Source: Streptomyces nojiriensis
GTDB lineage: Bacteria > Actinomycetota > Actinomycetes > Streptomycetales > Streptomycetaceae
Direction of reading: 5' to 3'
Length of the DNA stretch: 64,000 nucleotides
NCBI RefSeq assembly: GCF_017639205.1
Contig: NZ_CP071139.1
Location: forward strand, 2,480,001-2,544,000
The notes beneath the pieces are model-generated. The model had not been told where the DNA came from. It ran no database searches and saw nothing but the letters and a program-made list of their open reading frames with translations. Position numbers and translations under genes: made by a program. Each line of letters opens with the position of its first letter. Positions within the stretch are counted from its first letter, which is position 1. This document shows, piece by piece, positions 43,255 through 51,610 of this stretch.

Positions 43255-44050
43255 GGACCGGCAGGTAGCCGCCGGACTGTCCGGCCGCGGTCGGGTGGTA
43301 CGACTCGCCGATGTTCAGCCAGTTGACGCTGTGCAGCCACGCGTTGCCGGAGCAGATCTCGTGACCCGTGAAGGCACCGGCGACCGAGGCGAAGGTGAAG
43401 CCGTGGTCGGCGGCGCGTTTGGCGATGGCGGCGTTGAGGTAGTCGGCGGCGCCGTTGATGGCGGCCCGCTCGCCCTCGGTCAGGCCGCTGGTGCAGGTGC
43501 CGTTCAGCTTGTAGAAGCGGGGATAGCCGAGGACGACGACGTGCGCGCCGGGTGAGCGGCTGTCGATGGCGTTGTAGACCTGGTCGAGCTGGCCCGGGAG
43601 GGTGGAGTCCACGTAGGCCTTGGCCTGGTTCACGCGGCTGACACAGGTGGATTCGGACTGGAGGACGCAGGTCGTCATGACGTCGGAGAATCCGGCGTCG
43701 TTGCCACCGATGGTGATGCTGACCAGGTCGGTGCCGGAGTTGAGCGGGGCGAGCTGGCTCGCGAGGACATCACCCGTACGAGCGCCCGAGCAGGCGGTGA
43801 AGGAGAAGGTCTGGGGGGAATGGGCGGCGGCCCACAGGGCCGGGTAGGCGCGGCTGGTGCGCTTGCAGTTGCCGCTCGCGCTGTCGTAGTTGCCGGCGCC
43901 GACGCCGGAGGAGTACGAGTCGCCGAGGGCGACGTAGCCGAAGTCGGCCCGGGCGGTGGCGGCCGCCTGGCCCGCGCCGAACAGGGTGGCGCCCGCGGCG
44001 AGTAAGAGGGAGGAGGTCAGGGCAGCGAAGCGCGACAGATTCATGCTCAT
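43238..44050 (-). CDS. secreted GDSL/SGNH lipase
   Basis: 270 residues with a signal peptide (AALTSSLLLAAGATLFGAGQAAATA). Block I GDSYSSGVGA carries the catalytic Ser, GGND (block III) is in SITIGGNDAGF, and the C-terminal SYHPTAAGQ has the Asp/His-type end with His of the triad. Six Cys probably pair as in Streptomyces rimosus lipase. ATG 44050 has AAGGAG 9 bases before it. Its stop codon lies inside the 3' end of the kinase gene on the other strand. Confidence 0.93.
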   Translation of the reverse strand: MSMNLSRFAALTSSLLLAAGATLFGAGQAAATARADFGYVALGDSYSSGVGAGNYDSASGNCKRTSRAYPALWAAAHSPQTFSFTACSGARTGDVLASQLAPLNSGTDLVSITIGGNDAGFSDVMTTCVLQSESTCVSRVNQAKAYVDSTLPGQLDQVYNAIDSRSPGAHVVVLGYPRFYKLNGTCTSGLTEGERAAINGAADYLNAAIAKRAADHGFTFASVAGAFTGHEICSGNAWLHSVNWLNIGESYHPTAAGQSGGYLPVLTNAA

Positions 44051-44250
44051 GTGTGCGGCTCCTTGTGGGGGTTACTCCTGAGTCCGTGGTACAAGCAGCC
44101 GAGGTTGGCCGGAAGTGTCCATGCCAAGAATGTTCGGGGCGGAGTTGCGACCCGAACCTTCACTCCGATGGCGTTTGAAGAGGGAACCCGGGCACCCGAT
44201 CCGGCGAAACACGGGTGCACGAGGGCATCGCGTGCCGGATCATGGGCGCC

Positions 44251-45348
44251 ATGTCAGCCAACCCGCATGACGCGCTGCCGATCCGGCTCAACGTCGACGA
44301 CAGCGACTCACCGTCGGACGTCGTCGACGCGCTCTTCCTCGGCCGGTTCGCGTCCGGCGAGCAGCCGTACTCGCACAGCGTGTCGATCGAGCGGGTCAAG
44401 GCTGAGGCCACCCTCCTGCCGCCGGAGGCCACGGTGTTGCGCTCGGCGCGCGACAGCGACCGCAGCGCCACCCTCGCCGAGGGCGAGGGCTGGACCATGC
44501 TCGTCTCGCGCTGGAGCCGGGGCGCGGACGTCACCGTGACGGCGGTGAGCGACGAACTCGCCGCCGGTGTGCTCGGCAAGGCCACGGAAGGCGTGCAGGA
44601 CGAGCCCGAACCGCAGCCCGAGAACGTCACGATGGGCTTCTGGTACGTCTCCCCGCGCCGCGGCCCGTACCGGACGACCCGCCAGATCGCGGCCGGGACC
44701 TGGGCGGAGGTGCGGCCCAACTACACCGCGCCGGTGGCCGGGGCGATGGACCGGCTGATGAAGGTGACCCCGGACGACATCGCGGGCCGGCTGCTGCTGC
44801 TGCACGGGCCGCCCGGCACGGGCAAGACCTCCGCACTGCGCACGCTGGCCCGGTCCTGGCGCGACTGGTGCCAGGTGGACTGCGTCCTGGACCCGGAGCG
44901 GCTGTTCAACGACGTGGGCTACCTGATGGACATCGCGATCGGCGAGGACGAGGGCACGGCGAAGGGCCGCTGGCGGCTGCTGCTGCTGGAGGACTGCGAC
45001 GAGCTGATCCGGGGCGAGGCCCGGCACACCGCCGGGCAGGCGCTGTCCCGGCTGCTGAACCTGACGGACGGACTGCTGGGGCAGGGCCGCAACGTCCTGG
45101 TGGGGGTCACCACCAACGAGGACCTGGAACGGCTCCACCCGGCGGTCGTCCGCCCGGGGCGCTGCCTGGCCCGCATCGAGGTCGGTCGGCTGACCCACCG
45201 GGAGGCGGTGGACTGGCTGGGTACGGACGAGGGCGTCTCCCGCGAAGGCGCCAGCCTGGCGGAGCTGTTCGCCCTGCGCCGCGGCACGGGCCCGGCGGCG
45301 ATCCTGCCGCCGCAGCCGCACAGCTCGGAGGCAGGGCTGTACCTCTAG
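44251..45348 (+). CDS. DUF5925-type AAA ATPase
   Basis: 365 residues. The N-terminal half is a non-enzymatic domain (LPIRLNVDDSDSPSDVVDAL onward) as in DUF5925 proteins. The AAA module follows with Walker A GPPGTGKTS (about residue 188), Walker B LLLLEDCDEL, sensor NVLVGVTTNED and an arginine-finger-like RPGRCL. ATG 44251 (MSANP) is chosen over ATG 44242. Streptomyces keep such proteins with no known partner; membership in chaperone-like AAA remodelers is expected, but the substrate is not known. Confidence 0.8.
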   Translation: MSANPHDALPIRLNVDDSDSPSDVVDALFLGRFASGEQPYSHSVSIERVKAEATLLPPEATVLRSARDSDRSATLAEGEGWTMLVSRWSRGADVTVTAVSDELAAGVLGKATEGVQDEPEPQPENVTMGFWYVSPRRGPYRTTRQIAAGTWAEVRPNYTAPVAGAMDRLMKVTPDDIAGRLLLLHGPPGTGKTSALRTLARSWRDWCQVDCVLDPERLFNDVGYLMDIAIGEDEGTAKGRWRLLLLEDCDELIRGEARHTAGQALSRLLNLTDGLLGQGRNVLVGVTTNEDLERLHPAVVRPGRCLARIEVGRLTHREAVDWLGTDEGVSREGASLAELFALRRGTGPAAILPPQPHSSEAGLYL

Positions 45349-45425
45349 CCTCCGGCGGTGCGCCCTTGCCACCTGCGGCGGGCCGAAGTCCAGCCCGGCC
45401 GGCGGTCGGCGACGGAAGCAAGATC

Positions 45426-45452
45426 CAGCCCCGCCGGCGTTTGAGGCGCGGG
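45426..45452. repeat. dispersed Streptomyces repeat
   Basis: CAGCCCCGCCGGCGTTTGAG (45426-45445) continuing GCGCGGG. The same sequence is present, inverted, at 57395-57421 and in a variant at 57745-57767. It lies between convergent genes. Confidence 0.6.
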
Positions 45453-45455
45453 GGC

Positions 45456-45472
45456 CGGGGGCGGAGCCCCCG
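45456..45472. terminator. GC-rich hairpin terminator
   Basis: CGGGGGC-GGA-GCCCCCG forms a 7-bp stem with a 3-base loop between the convergent AAA ATPase and GntR genes, directly next to the dispersed repeat. It has no poly-T, as usual in this genus. Confidence 0.55.
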
Positions 45473-45534
45473 CAGGCGGCCGGGCCCACGCGGCAGGCCG
45501 GACGGGCTTCCCCTGCCGCCGGGCCGCGGGCCGC

Positions 45535-45924
45535 TTACTTGGTGGCGTACCGGGCCCGGAGGGCGTCCGCGGCTGCGGACAGGGCCTCGGCCTGGGTCAG
45601 ACCGAGCCGACGGACGCGGTCCGCGTACGCCTGGGCCGCCGCGGCCGCCTCACGGGACACCGCGTCCCCGGCGGCCGCGATGAAGGTCCCGTTCCGGCCC
45701 CGAGTCTCGATCACCGCGTCCGCCTCCAGCGCCCGGTACGCCTTCGCGACCGTGTTGGCGGCCAGCCCCAGCTCCTCCGCGAGGCCCCGTACCGTCGGCA
45801 GTTTGAAGCCCGCCGGGAGCTTCCCCGACCGGGCCCGGTCGGCGATCTGCGCGCGCAGCTGTTCGTACGGGGCGGCCGACCCGGCCGAGCCGTCGATGGT
45901 GATCTTCAGGTTTGTCGAGGTCAC
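45535..45924 (-). CDS. YtrA-type GntR regulator
   Basis: 129 residues, short GntR of the YtrA subfamily: winged helix (YEQLRAQIADRARSGKLPAG with TVRGLAEELGLAANTVAKAYRALE) and a small helical tail. YtrA members usually stand beside ABC transporters, but none is adjacent here. GTG 45924 has no clear ribosome site, so a leaderless message is likely. It is divergent from the GNAT gene by 71 bases. Confidence 0.87.
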   Translation of the reverse strand: MTSTNLKITIDGSAGSAAPYEQLRAQIADRARSGKLPAGFKLPTVRGLAEELGLAANTVAKAYRALEADAVIETRGRNGTFIAAAGDAVSREAAAAAQAYADRVRRLGLTQAEALSAAADALRARYATK

Positions 45925-45995
45925 GCGGGTGATTGTCCACCATCGGCGGTTAATTGGGAGGCGCCTGCCGCGAAGGCGCACGTAGCGTCTGCCTC

Positions 45996-46937
45996 ATGAC
46001 CGTATCGATCCGCGACCTTCGTGCCGGTGACCCCTCGGACGCGGAGTCCGTCGCGCGGGTGCGCCGCGCCGCGCTGCCGTTCCTGATCATCACCGCCGAG
46101 GGGGTGGCCTTCGAACTCTCCAGCGCGCACCCGGCGAAGCACCACCGGATCCTCGTCGCGGAGACCGCGGACGGCCGGGTCATCGGCACCGCCCAGGTCG
46201 GCATCGTGTACGACAGCCCCGAGCCCGGCCAGTCGTACGTCAACGCCTACGTCGATCCCGCCCACCGCGGCCTCGGCGCCGGCGCCCTCCTGCTGCGCAC
46301 CGCCGAGGAGCACCTCGCCGCGCGGGACGCGGTGGACGTGTACTCCTGGGTGCTCGACGAGCCCGCCCCGCGCGCCTTCGCCGAGCGGCGCGGGTACCAC
46401 CCCAGCCGGTCGGCGCACTTCCTGCGCCTGGACCTGGCCGCGGCCGCGCTGCCCGAGCTCCCGCGGGACCTTCCGGCCGGGGTCGAGCTGCGCCCCGGCT
46501 CGGCCTTCGCCGCCGACCCGCGGCCGCTGTTCGAGGCCGACGCCGAGGCGACCTCCGACGAACCGGGCGATGTGCAGGCGGAGCTCGCCGACTACGAGGA
46601 CTGGCTCGCGCACACCTGGAACAGCCCGTCCCTCGACAAGGAGCTGACCACGGTCGCCCTGGTCGACGGCGTCGTGGCCTCCTTCGCCGCGGCGCAGACC
46701 GATGGCCGGACGCGCTACGCCTCGGCGATGACCGGCACCCTGCGCGCCTTCCGCGGCCGGGGGCTGGCCAAGCTCGCCAAGACGGCCTCCCTGCACCGGG
46801 CCCGCGCGGCCGGGTACACCGAGGCCTTCACCGGCAACGACGCGGGCAACGGCCCGATGCTCGCCATCAACGAGTGGTTCGGTTACGAGATCTGCGCGAC
46901 CGAGACGCGCTACACGAAGAAGCTGGAGACCCTGTGA
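45996..46937 (+). CDS. tandem GNAT N-acetyltransferase
   Basis: 313 residues, two GNAT domains in a row. The first has YVDPAHRGLGAGALLLRTAEEHLA (acetyl-CoA-binding A motif QxxGxG/A is seen as RGLGAG near residue 92). The second has GTLRAFRGRGLAKLAKTASLHRARAAG (RGRGLA near residue 252) and NGPMLAINEWFGYE. The substrate is unknown. Its stop is overlapped by the next gene in GTGA (46934-46937), so the two are co-translated. Confidence 0.88.
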   Translation: MTVSIRDLRAGDPSDAESVARVRRAALPFLIITAEGVAFELSSAHPAKHHRILVAETADGRVIGTAQVGIVYDSPEPGQSYVNAYVDPAHRGLGAGALLLRTAEEHLAARDAVDVYSWVLDEPAPRAFAERRGYHPSRSAHFLRLDLAAAALPELPRDLPAGVELRPGSAFAADPRPLFEADAEATSDEPGDVQAELADYEDWLAHTWNSPSLDKELTTVALVDGVVASFAAAQTDGRTRYASAMTGTLRAFRGRGLAKLAKTASLHRARAAGYTEAFTGNDAGNGPMLAINEWFGYEICATETRYTKKLETL

Positions 46938-47416
46938 CCGCACAGCTGACCGTCGTCCTGACCAAGGCCGGGCAGACCAAGATCCGCTACCCGGCGGCGC
47001 AGGTCGCCGACGACGGCGACCGGATCTCCGTGCGCGCGCCCTGGGCGGCTGAGGGCGTACGGGACTTCGGCTTCGTGCGCTTCGAGCCGGGCGACGTGTT
47101 CATCGAGCACTTCTGGCGGACCCGCTGGTACGCGGTCAAGGAGGTGTGGACGGCGGGCGGTGTCCTCAAGGGCTGGTACTGCGACGTCACGCGCCCGGCC
47201 CTGGTGCGGAGCGGGGAGATCCTCGTGGAGGACCTGGACCTCGACCTGTGGGTCTCGGCGGACGGGAGCTCCGTGCTGCGGCTGGACGAGGACGAGTTCG
47301 CCGAGAGCGGGCTCGCCGCGACGGACCCGGAGGCCGCGGCCCAGGCCGTACGGGCCCTCGACGCACTGGACGACCAGGCCCGGTCCGCGGCCGGACTTTC
47401 CGCGCTCCTCCCGTAG
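46934..47416 (+). CDS. DUF402 / FomD-like protein
   Basis: 160 residues. The DUF402 core is visible as GFVRFEPGDVFIEHFWRTRW, GWYCDVTRPALVRSGEILVEDLDLDLWV and LDEDEFAE; the acidic residues in this core bind a metal in FomD, a nucleoside diphosphatase. It starts with GTG 46934 in the stop of the acetyltransferase gene. Nucleotide or phosphonate-nucleotide hydrolysis is known for FomD, but the role of this paralogue is not clear. Confidence 0.82.
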   Translation: MTAQLTVVLTKAGQTKIRYPAAQVADDGDRISVRAPWAAEGVRDFGFVRFEPGDVFIEHFWRTRWYAVKEVWTAGGVLKGWYCDVTRPALVRSGEILVEDLDLDLWVSADGSSVLRLDEDEFAESGLAATDPEAAAQAVRALDALDDQARSAAGLSALLP

Positions 47417-47552
47417 TCCGGGGGAGGTGGGACGCGGGGCGCGCGGCGGCCCTCCCGTGGGGAGCCGGGAGGGCGCCGGGCCCGGGATGGTCCGGGGCCA
47501 CACCATACGCACGGGCCCCAGCGGCCCGATAGGCATATGACAGGGGAGATTC

Positions 47553-47579
47553 CGGATCCCCGATCCCGGATCCCCGATC
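47553..47579 (+). repeat. 14-base tandem repeat
   Basis: CGGATCCCCGATC occurs at 47553-47565 and 47567-47579 with a shorter echo after, in the leader of the next gene (start 47602). Short, low-complexity; no function seen. Confidence 0.5.
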
Positions 47580-47601
47580 GCCGATCTCCGAGGAACTGAG
47601 C

Positions 47602-48273
47602 GTGCCCGTCCACACCGCCACCCCGCTCGCCGAGTCGATCCCCGCGCCCGACCGCGTCTGGTACGCCTCCTACGGGTCCAACATGCACATGGACCGCCTC
47701 GCCGCGTACCTCGCCGGCGGGACCCCGCCGGGCGCGGCACGCACGTACCCGGGCTGCCGGGACCACCGGGCGCCCGAGCGCTCGATCGCGGTCGAGCTGG
47801 CAGGCCGCCTGTACTTCGCCACGGAGTCCCCGGTGTGGACGGGGGGCCGGGCGTTCTACGACCCCGCGGCTCCCGGGCGCACGCGGGCACGGGCGCACCT
47901 GGTGACGGTGGGCCAGATGTCCGACATCGCCGCGCAGGAGATGTACGAGGAGCCGGGGGCGGACCTGGACCTGACGGCGGCCCTGCGGGACGGTCGTGAC
48001 GAGCTGGGCCCGGGGCGGTACCAGACGCTGATCTGCCCGGGCACGATCGAGGGCATCCCCATGCTGACCTTCACCGCGCCGTGGAGCCTTCGGGACGTCG
48101 AGGTGCTCAACCCGTCGGGCTCCTACCTGCGCTACCTGGCCGCCGGCCTCCTGGAGTCCGGCCCTTGGGAGGAGCAGGACATCGCCCGCTACCTCGCGGC
48201 CTGCCCCGGAGCCGCCGGCAACTGGACGGCCGCCCAGGTGAGAAGCCTCCTCACGACCACCACCGACCCCTGA
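47602..48273 (+). CDS. gamma-glutamylcyclotransferase-fold protein
   Basis: 223 residues. The nucleotide-like YASYGSNM motif (about residue 22) is the hallmark of the GGCT/ChaC-like fold, and QMSDIAAQEMYEEPG follows. The catalytic Glu of GGCT enzymes cannot be placed with confidence; the fold rather than the reaction is supported. GTG 47602 has GAGGAA upstream. Some related proteins carry unrelated names in databases. Confidence 0.78.
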   Translation: MPVHTATPLAESIPAPDRVWYASYGSNMHMDRLAAYLAGGTPPGAARTYPGCRDHRAPERSIAVELAGRLYFATESPVWTGGRAFYDPAAPGRTRARAHLVTVGQMSDIAAQEMYEEPGADLDLTAALRDGRDELGPGRYQTLICPGTIEGIPMLTFTAPWSLRDVEVLNPSGSYLRYLAAGLLESGPWEEQDIARYLAACPGAAGNWTAAQVRSLLTTTTDP

Positions 48274-48505
48274 CCGCCCCACCGGAATCCGCGGCCAGAG
48301 TGGCGAAGGCCCCGGCCGGCCTGCGGCCAGCTGCGCCGCCGAGGCGGTGGTCGGATGGGGCACGGCCGGGGTGAAGTGGGGCAGGAAGCCCGGGTTCGCC
48401 GCACTGGACGCGGCGGCGGACGACGCCGGTGTGTCGGCGACGGCCTGACCCGGCGTCGTGGCGGTGACCGCGCCGACGACGACGATGGACAGGGGCTGAC
48501 CAGCC

Positions 48506-49063
48506 CTAGCCGTTGGCCTTGGCCCTGGCCTGAACAGTGGCGACGTAGCGCACGGTGAACAGCATGGGGACGACGAACCCGGCGGCCTGGACGAGTGTCG
48601 CCGTCGTGGAGTGGTCCTGGCCGGCGTGGGCGAGGGCCGCGAGGGCGCCCGCCGTGACGGCGAAGGCGGCCGTCCACACGGTGGTGATGACCACGTTGAC
48701 CCGGACGAAGGGCTTGAGGCTCCAGACCTCGGGTGGGGTGGTGCGCTTGGCGATGCCCAGCGTGAACGGCTTGCCCGCGAGCAACGAGGCCCCGGCGATG
48801 AGGGCCAGGGTGGCCGAGGAGAGCGCCGCCGAGTAGGCGTGTACGGCCGAATGGGGGTCTGCGAAGGAGAGGGCCGCCAGGACCGCGAAGAAGACGGCCG
48901 AGCCGACTTCCATGATCAGAGCGTCGAAGCCGACTCCCGTACGCCGCTGTTGGGCGATCACCGCCACCGCCACCAGCAGACCGGCGAGCGCCCCCCACTG
49001 CCACTGGGCGGACGGGACCACCGCGAAGACGATCCAGGGAAGGAAGGTGCGTAAGTACGACAT
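48506..49063 (-). CDS. six-helix membrane protein under PadR control
   Basis: 185 residues with about six hydrophobic segments (TFLPWIVFAVVPS, ALAGLLVAVAVIAQQ, EVGSAVFFAVLAALSF, LALIAGASLLAG, VVITTVWTAAFAVTAGALAAL, VQAAGFVVPMLFTVRY). The conserved-looking loop GKPFTLGIAKRTTPPEVW lies mid-protein. ATG 49063 has GGGGG 6 bases upstream. It is divergent from a padR gene with an inverted-repeat operator between them; PadR regulators often control transport or envelope proteins, so a stress or efflux role is possible but unproven. Confidence 0.78.
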   Translation of the reverse strand: MSYLRTFLPWIVFAVVPSAQWQWGALAGLLVAVAVIAQQRRTGVGFDALIMEVGSAVFFAVLAALSFADPHSAVHAYSAALSSATLALIAGASLLAGKPFTLGIAKRTTPPEVWSLKPFVRVNVVITTVWTAAFAVTAGALAALAHAGQDHSTTATLVQAAGFVVPMLFTVRYVATVQARAKANG

Positions 49064-49090
49064 CGAAGACCCCCGAGCTGCTGACATTCC

Positions 49091-49137
49091 TGTTGTGACA
49101 TGTAGAAACTAGAAGCTCCACTCTCGACATGTCAACA
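49091..49137. promoter_or_regulatory. PadR operator between padR and the membrane protein gene
   Basis: TGTTGTGACATGT (49091-49103) and ACATGTCAACA (49127-49137) are inverted copies around a 23-base spacer in the 94-base divergent region. Both contain ACATGT, typical of PadR half-sites (ATGT...ACAT). Confidence 0.62.
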
Positions 49138-49157
49138 GTGGAAGGTAAAGTGATGGC

Positions 49158-49670
49158 ATGAGCCTTCGACACGCCCTCCTCGGACTCCTGTCAGAGCGCC
49201 CCGCCAGCGGCTACGACCTGCTGAAGCGCTTCGAGACCTCCCTGGCCAACGTCTGGCCCGCCACGCAGAGCCAGATGTACACGGAGCTGTCCAAGCTCGC
49301 CGACAACGGGCTGATCAGCGTCTCGGCCCAGGGCCCGCGCGGCCGCAAGGAGTACACCCTTGCCGACGAGGGTCTGGCGGAGCTGCGCCACTGGCTGACG
49401 GAGACCAAGCCCCAACGCAACACCCGGAGCGACATCTTGCTGCGGGTGTTCTTCCTCAACGTGATCACGCCGGATCAGGCGCGGAGCTACCTCACCGAAC
49501 TCATGGAGCTGTCGGAGCAGGAGCACGAGGCCTTGCACCGACTGGCCGACTCCATCGACTGGTGCGACGACCCGCTCTCGGTGAATGGCAAGATCGCCCT
49601 GGAGTACGGCCTCCGCTTCAACGCGATGCGCCGCGAGTGGGCCGCGTGGGCGGCCGACCAGATCCGCTAG
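49158..49670 (+). CDS. PadR-family transcriptional regulator
   Basis: 170 residues: the PadR winged helix (MSLRHALLGLLSERPASGYD onward, then PATQSQMYTELSKLADNGLI) and a C-terminal Vir-AphA4-like dimerisation helix (LMELSEQEHEALHRLADSID). It is transcribed divergently from the six-helix membrane protein; the inverted ATGT-containing repeat at 49091-49137 is its probable operator for both. Confidence 0.92.
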   Translation: MSLRHALLGLLSERPASGYDLLKRFETSLANVWPATQSQMYTELSKLADNGLISVSAQGPRGRKEYTLADEGLAELRHWLTETKPQRNTRSDILLRVFFLNVITPDQARSYLTELMELSEQEHEALHRLADSIDWCDDPLSVNGKIALEYGLRFNAMRREWAAWAADQIR

Positions 49671-49701
49671 GCCATCTCTCGCCACCGGCGGGTCGCCAGC
49701 G

Positions 49702-49905
49702 TCAGAGCTTGCCCTTCAACCATTCCATCAGCTCGCTCACGGAGAGCCCCGTGAGCGAGGCACCCAGGGCGTACGCCGCACCTCGCAGCGCGTACCCGGC
49801 GAGAGTCTTGAGTTGGCCGCACCGAGGATGGCACCGCGATCGCCCCTCCCCCTCCACCGGTTGGCGACACGGCAGTTCGTCAGGGGTGTCCGTAGAGTGG
49901 TTCAC
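49702..49905 (-). CDS. small hypothetical protein with amphipathic C-terminus
   Basis: 67 residues from GTG 49905. The Cys/His-rich N-terminus (ELPCRQPVEGEGRSRCHPRC) is followed by LKTLAGYALRGAAYALGASLTG and a basic amphipathic end (ELMEWLKGKL). The pattern resembles a family of short Streptomyces proteins. It has only a weak ribosome site. Two CCTTnGATTyGAAGG palindromic motifs lie upstream in its likely promoter region (50011-50087). The Cys arrangement may bind a metal. Confidence 0.5.
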   Translation of the reverse strand: MNHSTDTPDELPCRQPVEGEGRSRCHPRCGQLKTLAGYALRGAAYALGASLTGLSVSELMEWLKGKL

Positions 49906-50452
49906 GTGATCGCCTGTTCTTGATTCGGAACGAGTGGATCGCAGAGAGAGCCCCAGTACTGATGGTTGGGAGCCGGAAGTCCGTGGGGCTCTCTCGCATG
50001 CCCACAGTAGCCTTAGATTCGAAGGTAAAAACCCCTTAAAATCATTTGTGATACCGTTCACGAAATTCATAGCCTTCGATTTGAAGGCAGCTTCTCGGCC
50101 GAAGGGGTCTCTGCCTGCCAAATGGACCCTCCGGTGACGCGAGCCCAAGGCCACGCGCGGCCGTCTGGCACGAATGTTCTCCCGAGCCGGACGCTGCCCT
50201 CCGAGCTCTTTCCGGATCCCCTGGGGTGCAGGGGTTCCGCAATGCCGCTTCCTGAGGCGGTGCTTGTCCCTGGCTTAAGGGGACCCTAAGGATCCGCTCC
50301 GGTGGGCCCGAGGCGGCAAAAGGCGTGGTCGGGACGGCTAGCTTGGCCGGGCCAGGACAGGAAGGGCCCGTTGTGGCGCCGCCGGGGGGCGGCGCACCGC
50401 GGAGCCCGATTCCGCCGGCACGCCCCTGCCTTGTGCCCGAAGGAGATCCCCC
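49906..50452. other. 547-base intergenic region with hairpin and AT-rich palindromes
   Basis: It holds a 12-bp perfect stem (49944-49955 with 49984-49995, GAGAGAGCCCCA against TGGGGCTCTCTC), probably a terminator or attenuator. Then comes an unusually AT-rich stretch (about 50008-50095) with two CCTTnGATTyGAAGG sequences at 50011-50025 and 50073-50087. From about 50200 the sequence is GC-rich leader of the LPMO gene. I see no coding sequence. Confidence 0.6.
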
Positions 50453-51532
50453 ATGCCCGCACGCCCCCGCCGCACCGCCGTCACGCTGGCCCGTGTCGCC
50501 TCCGCGGGTCTCGCCCCGCTCGCGCTGGCCGCGTACGCGGCGGCTCCCGCGGTCGCCCACGGCTCGATGACGGACCCGGTCAGCCGGGTGGCCGCGTGCT
50601 ACGCCGAGGGACCGGAGTCCCCGAAGTCGGCGGCGTGCAAGGCGGCGGTCGCGGCCGCCGGGACGCAGCCGTTCTACGACTGGAACGCGGTGAACATCGC
50701 CAACGCGGCCGGCAACCACCGGTCGTTGATCCCGAACGGCCAGCTCTGCTCCGCCGGCAACGACAAGTACCGGGGGCTGGACCTGGCCCGTGCCGACTGG
50801 CCGGCCAGCCCGATGACCGCCGGCGCGCACACCTTCCGCTACAAGGGCACGGCCCCGCACAAGGGCTCCTTCGAGCTGTACGTGACGAAGGACGGCTACG
50901 ACCCGACCAAGCCCCTGGCCTGGTCCGATCTGGAGCCCGCGCCGTTCGCGAAGGTCACCGACCCGGGCATGCAGAACGGCGACTACGTCTTCTCCGGGAC
51001 CGTCCCGAACAAGTCCGGCCGGCACCTGATCTACAGCATCTGGCAGCGCTCCGACAGCCCGGAGGCCTTCTACACCTGCTCCGACGTGGTCTTCGGCAAG
51101 GACAGCGGCGGCAACGGCGGCAACGGCGGCGGCTCCGGTACCGCTCCGACCACCGGGACGGGTACCAAGCCGAGCGACAAGCCCGGCGGCAAGCCGAGCG
51201 ACAAGCCGTCCGACAAGCCCGCGGACAAACCCTCGGCCCCGACCGACCAGCAGATCTCCGACGGCGCCGGCAAGTCCACGGTGGAGCACAACGGCCACGG
51301 CGACAACGACCCGAAGACGAACGGCACGAAGGATTCCGCCGCCGTCCCGATCGCGGCCGGCCCCTCCTCGCCGGCCGCGGACAAGGTCAACCTCGCGGAG
51401 ACGGGCGGCAACAGCGCCACCCCGACGATCGCGATCGCCGGGGCCGCCGCCCTGGCCGTCGGCGCGGCCGCGATGTTCGCAGCCGCCCGCCGCCGCACCG
51501 CGCGCACGACGACGGGCCGCCACGGCCGCTAG
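50453..51532 (+). CDS. cell-wall-anchored AA10 lytic polysaccharide monooxygenase
   Basis: 359 residues. The signal peptide ends in AAPAVA|HGSM, placing His36 as the N-terminal copper ligand of the mature enzyme; a second candidate copper His is at about 126 (GAHTFRY). The AA10 domain (YEGPESPKSAAC through SDVVFGKD, about residues 36-220) has the usual chitin-active layout. A spacer rich in Lys, Pro, Asp and Ser repeats follows (KPSDKPSDKPADKPS). The C-terminus has the sortase motif LAETG (about 314), a hydrophobic helix and a basic tail ending in HGR. Class E sortases accept LAxTG, so the enzyme is likely fixed to peptidoglycan. Confidence 0.92.
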   Translation: MPARPRRTAVTLARVASAGLAPLALAAYAAAPAVAHGSMTDPVSRVAACYAEGPESPKSAACKAAVAAAGTQPFYDWNAVNIANAAGNHRSLIPNGQLCSAGNDKYRGLDLARADWPASPMTAGAHTFRYKGTAPHKGSFELYVTKDGYDPTKPLAWSDLEPAPFAKVTDPGMQNGDYVFSGTVPNKSGRHLIYSIWQRSDSPEAFYTCSDVVFGKDSGGNGGNGGGSGTAPTTGTGTKPSDKPGGKPSDKPSDKPADKPSAPTDQQISDGAGKSTVEHNGHGDNDPKTNGTKDSAAVPIAAGPSSPAADKVNLAETGGNSATPTIAIAGAAALAVGAAAMFAAARRRTARTTTGRHGR

Positions 51533-51610
51533 GTGCCCCGGTCAGGTCACGTCAGGTCACAGGACCCCCGCCGGGGTCCTGGCCCGTGTCGGCCGCCTGC
51601 GCCCGGTCGG

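Noticed and set aside
47553..47590. Tandem GATCCCCGATC repeats as CRISPR-like or iteron sequence
   Set aside because: Only two to three imperfect copies without spacers; simple sequence expansion is enough.
48274..48505. Possible remnant of a secreted-protein gene on the minus strand (reading SIVVVGAVTATTPGQAVAD)
   Set aside because: The segment looks like the end of a signal peptide, but no start codon, ribosome site or continuing gene is found, so it is not reported as a pseudogene.
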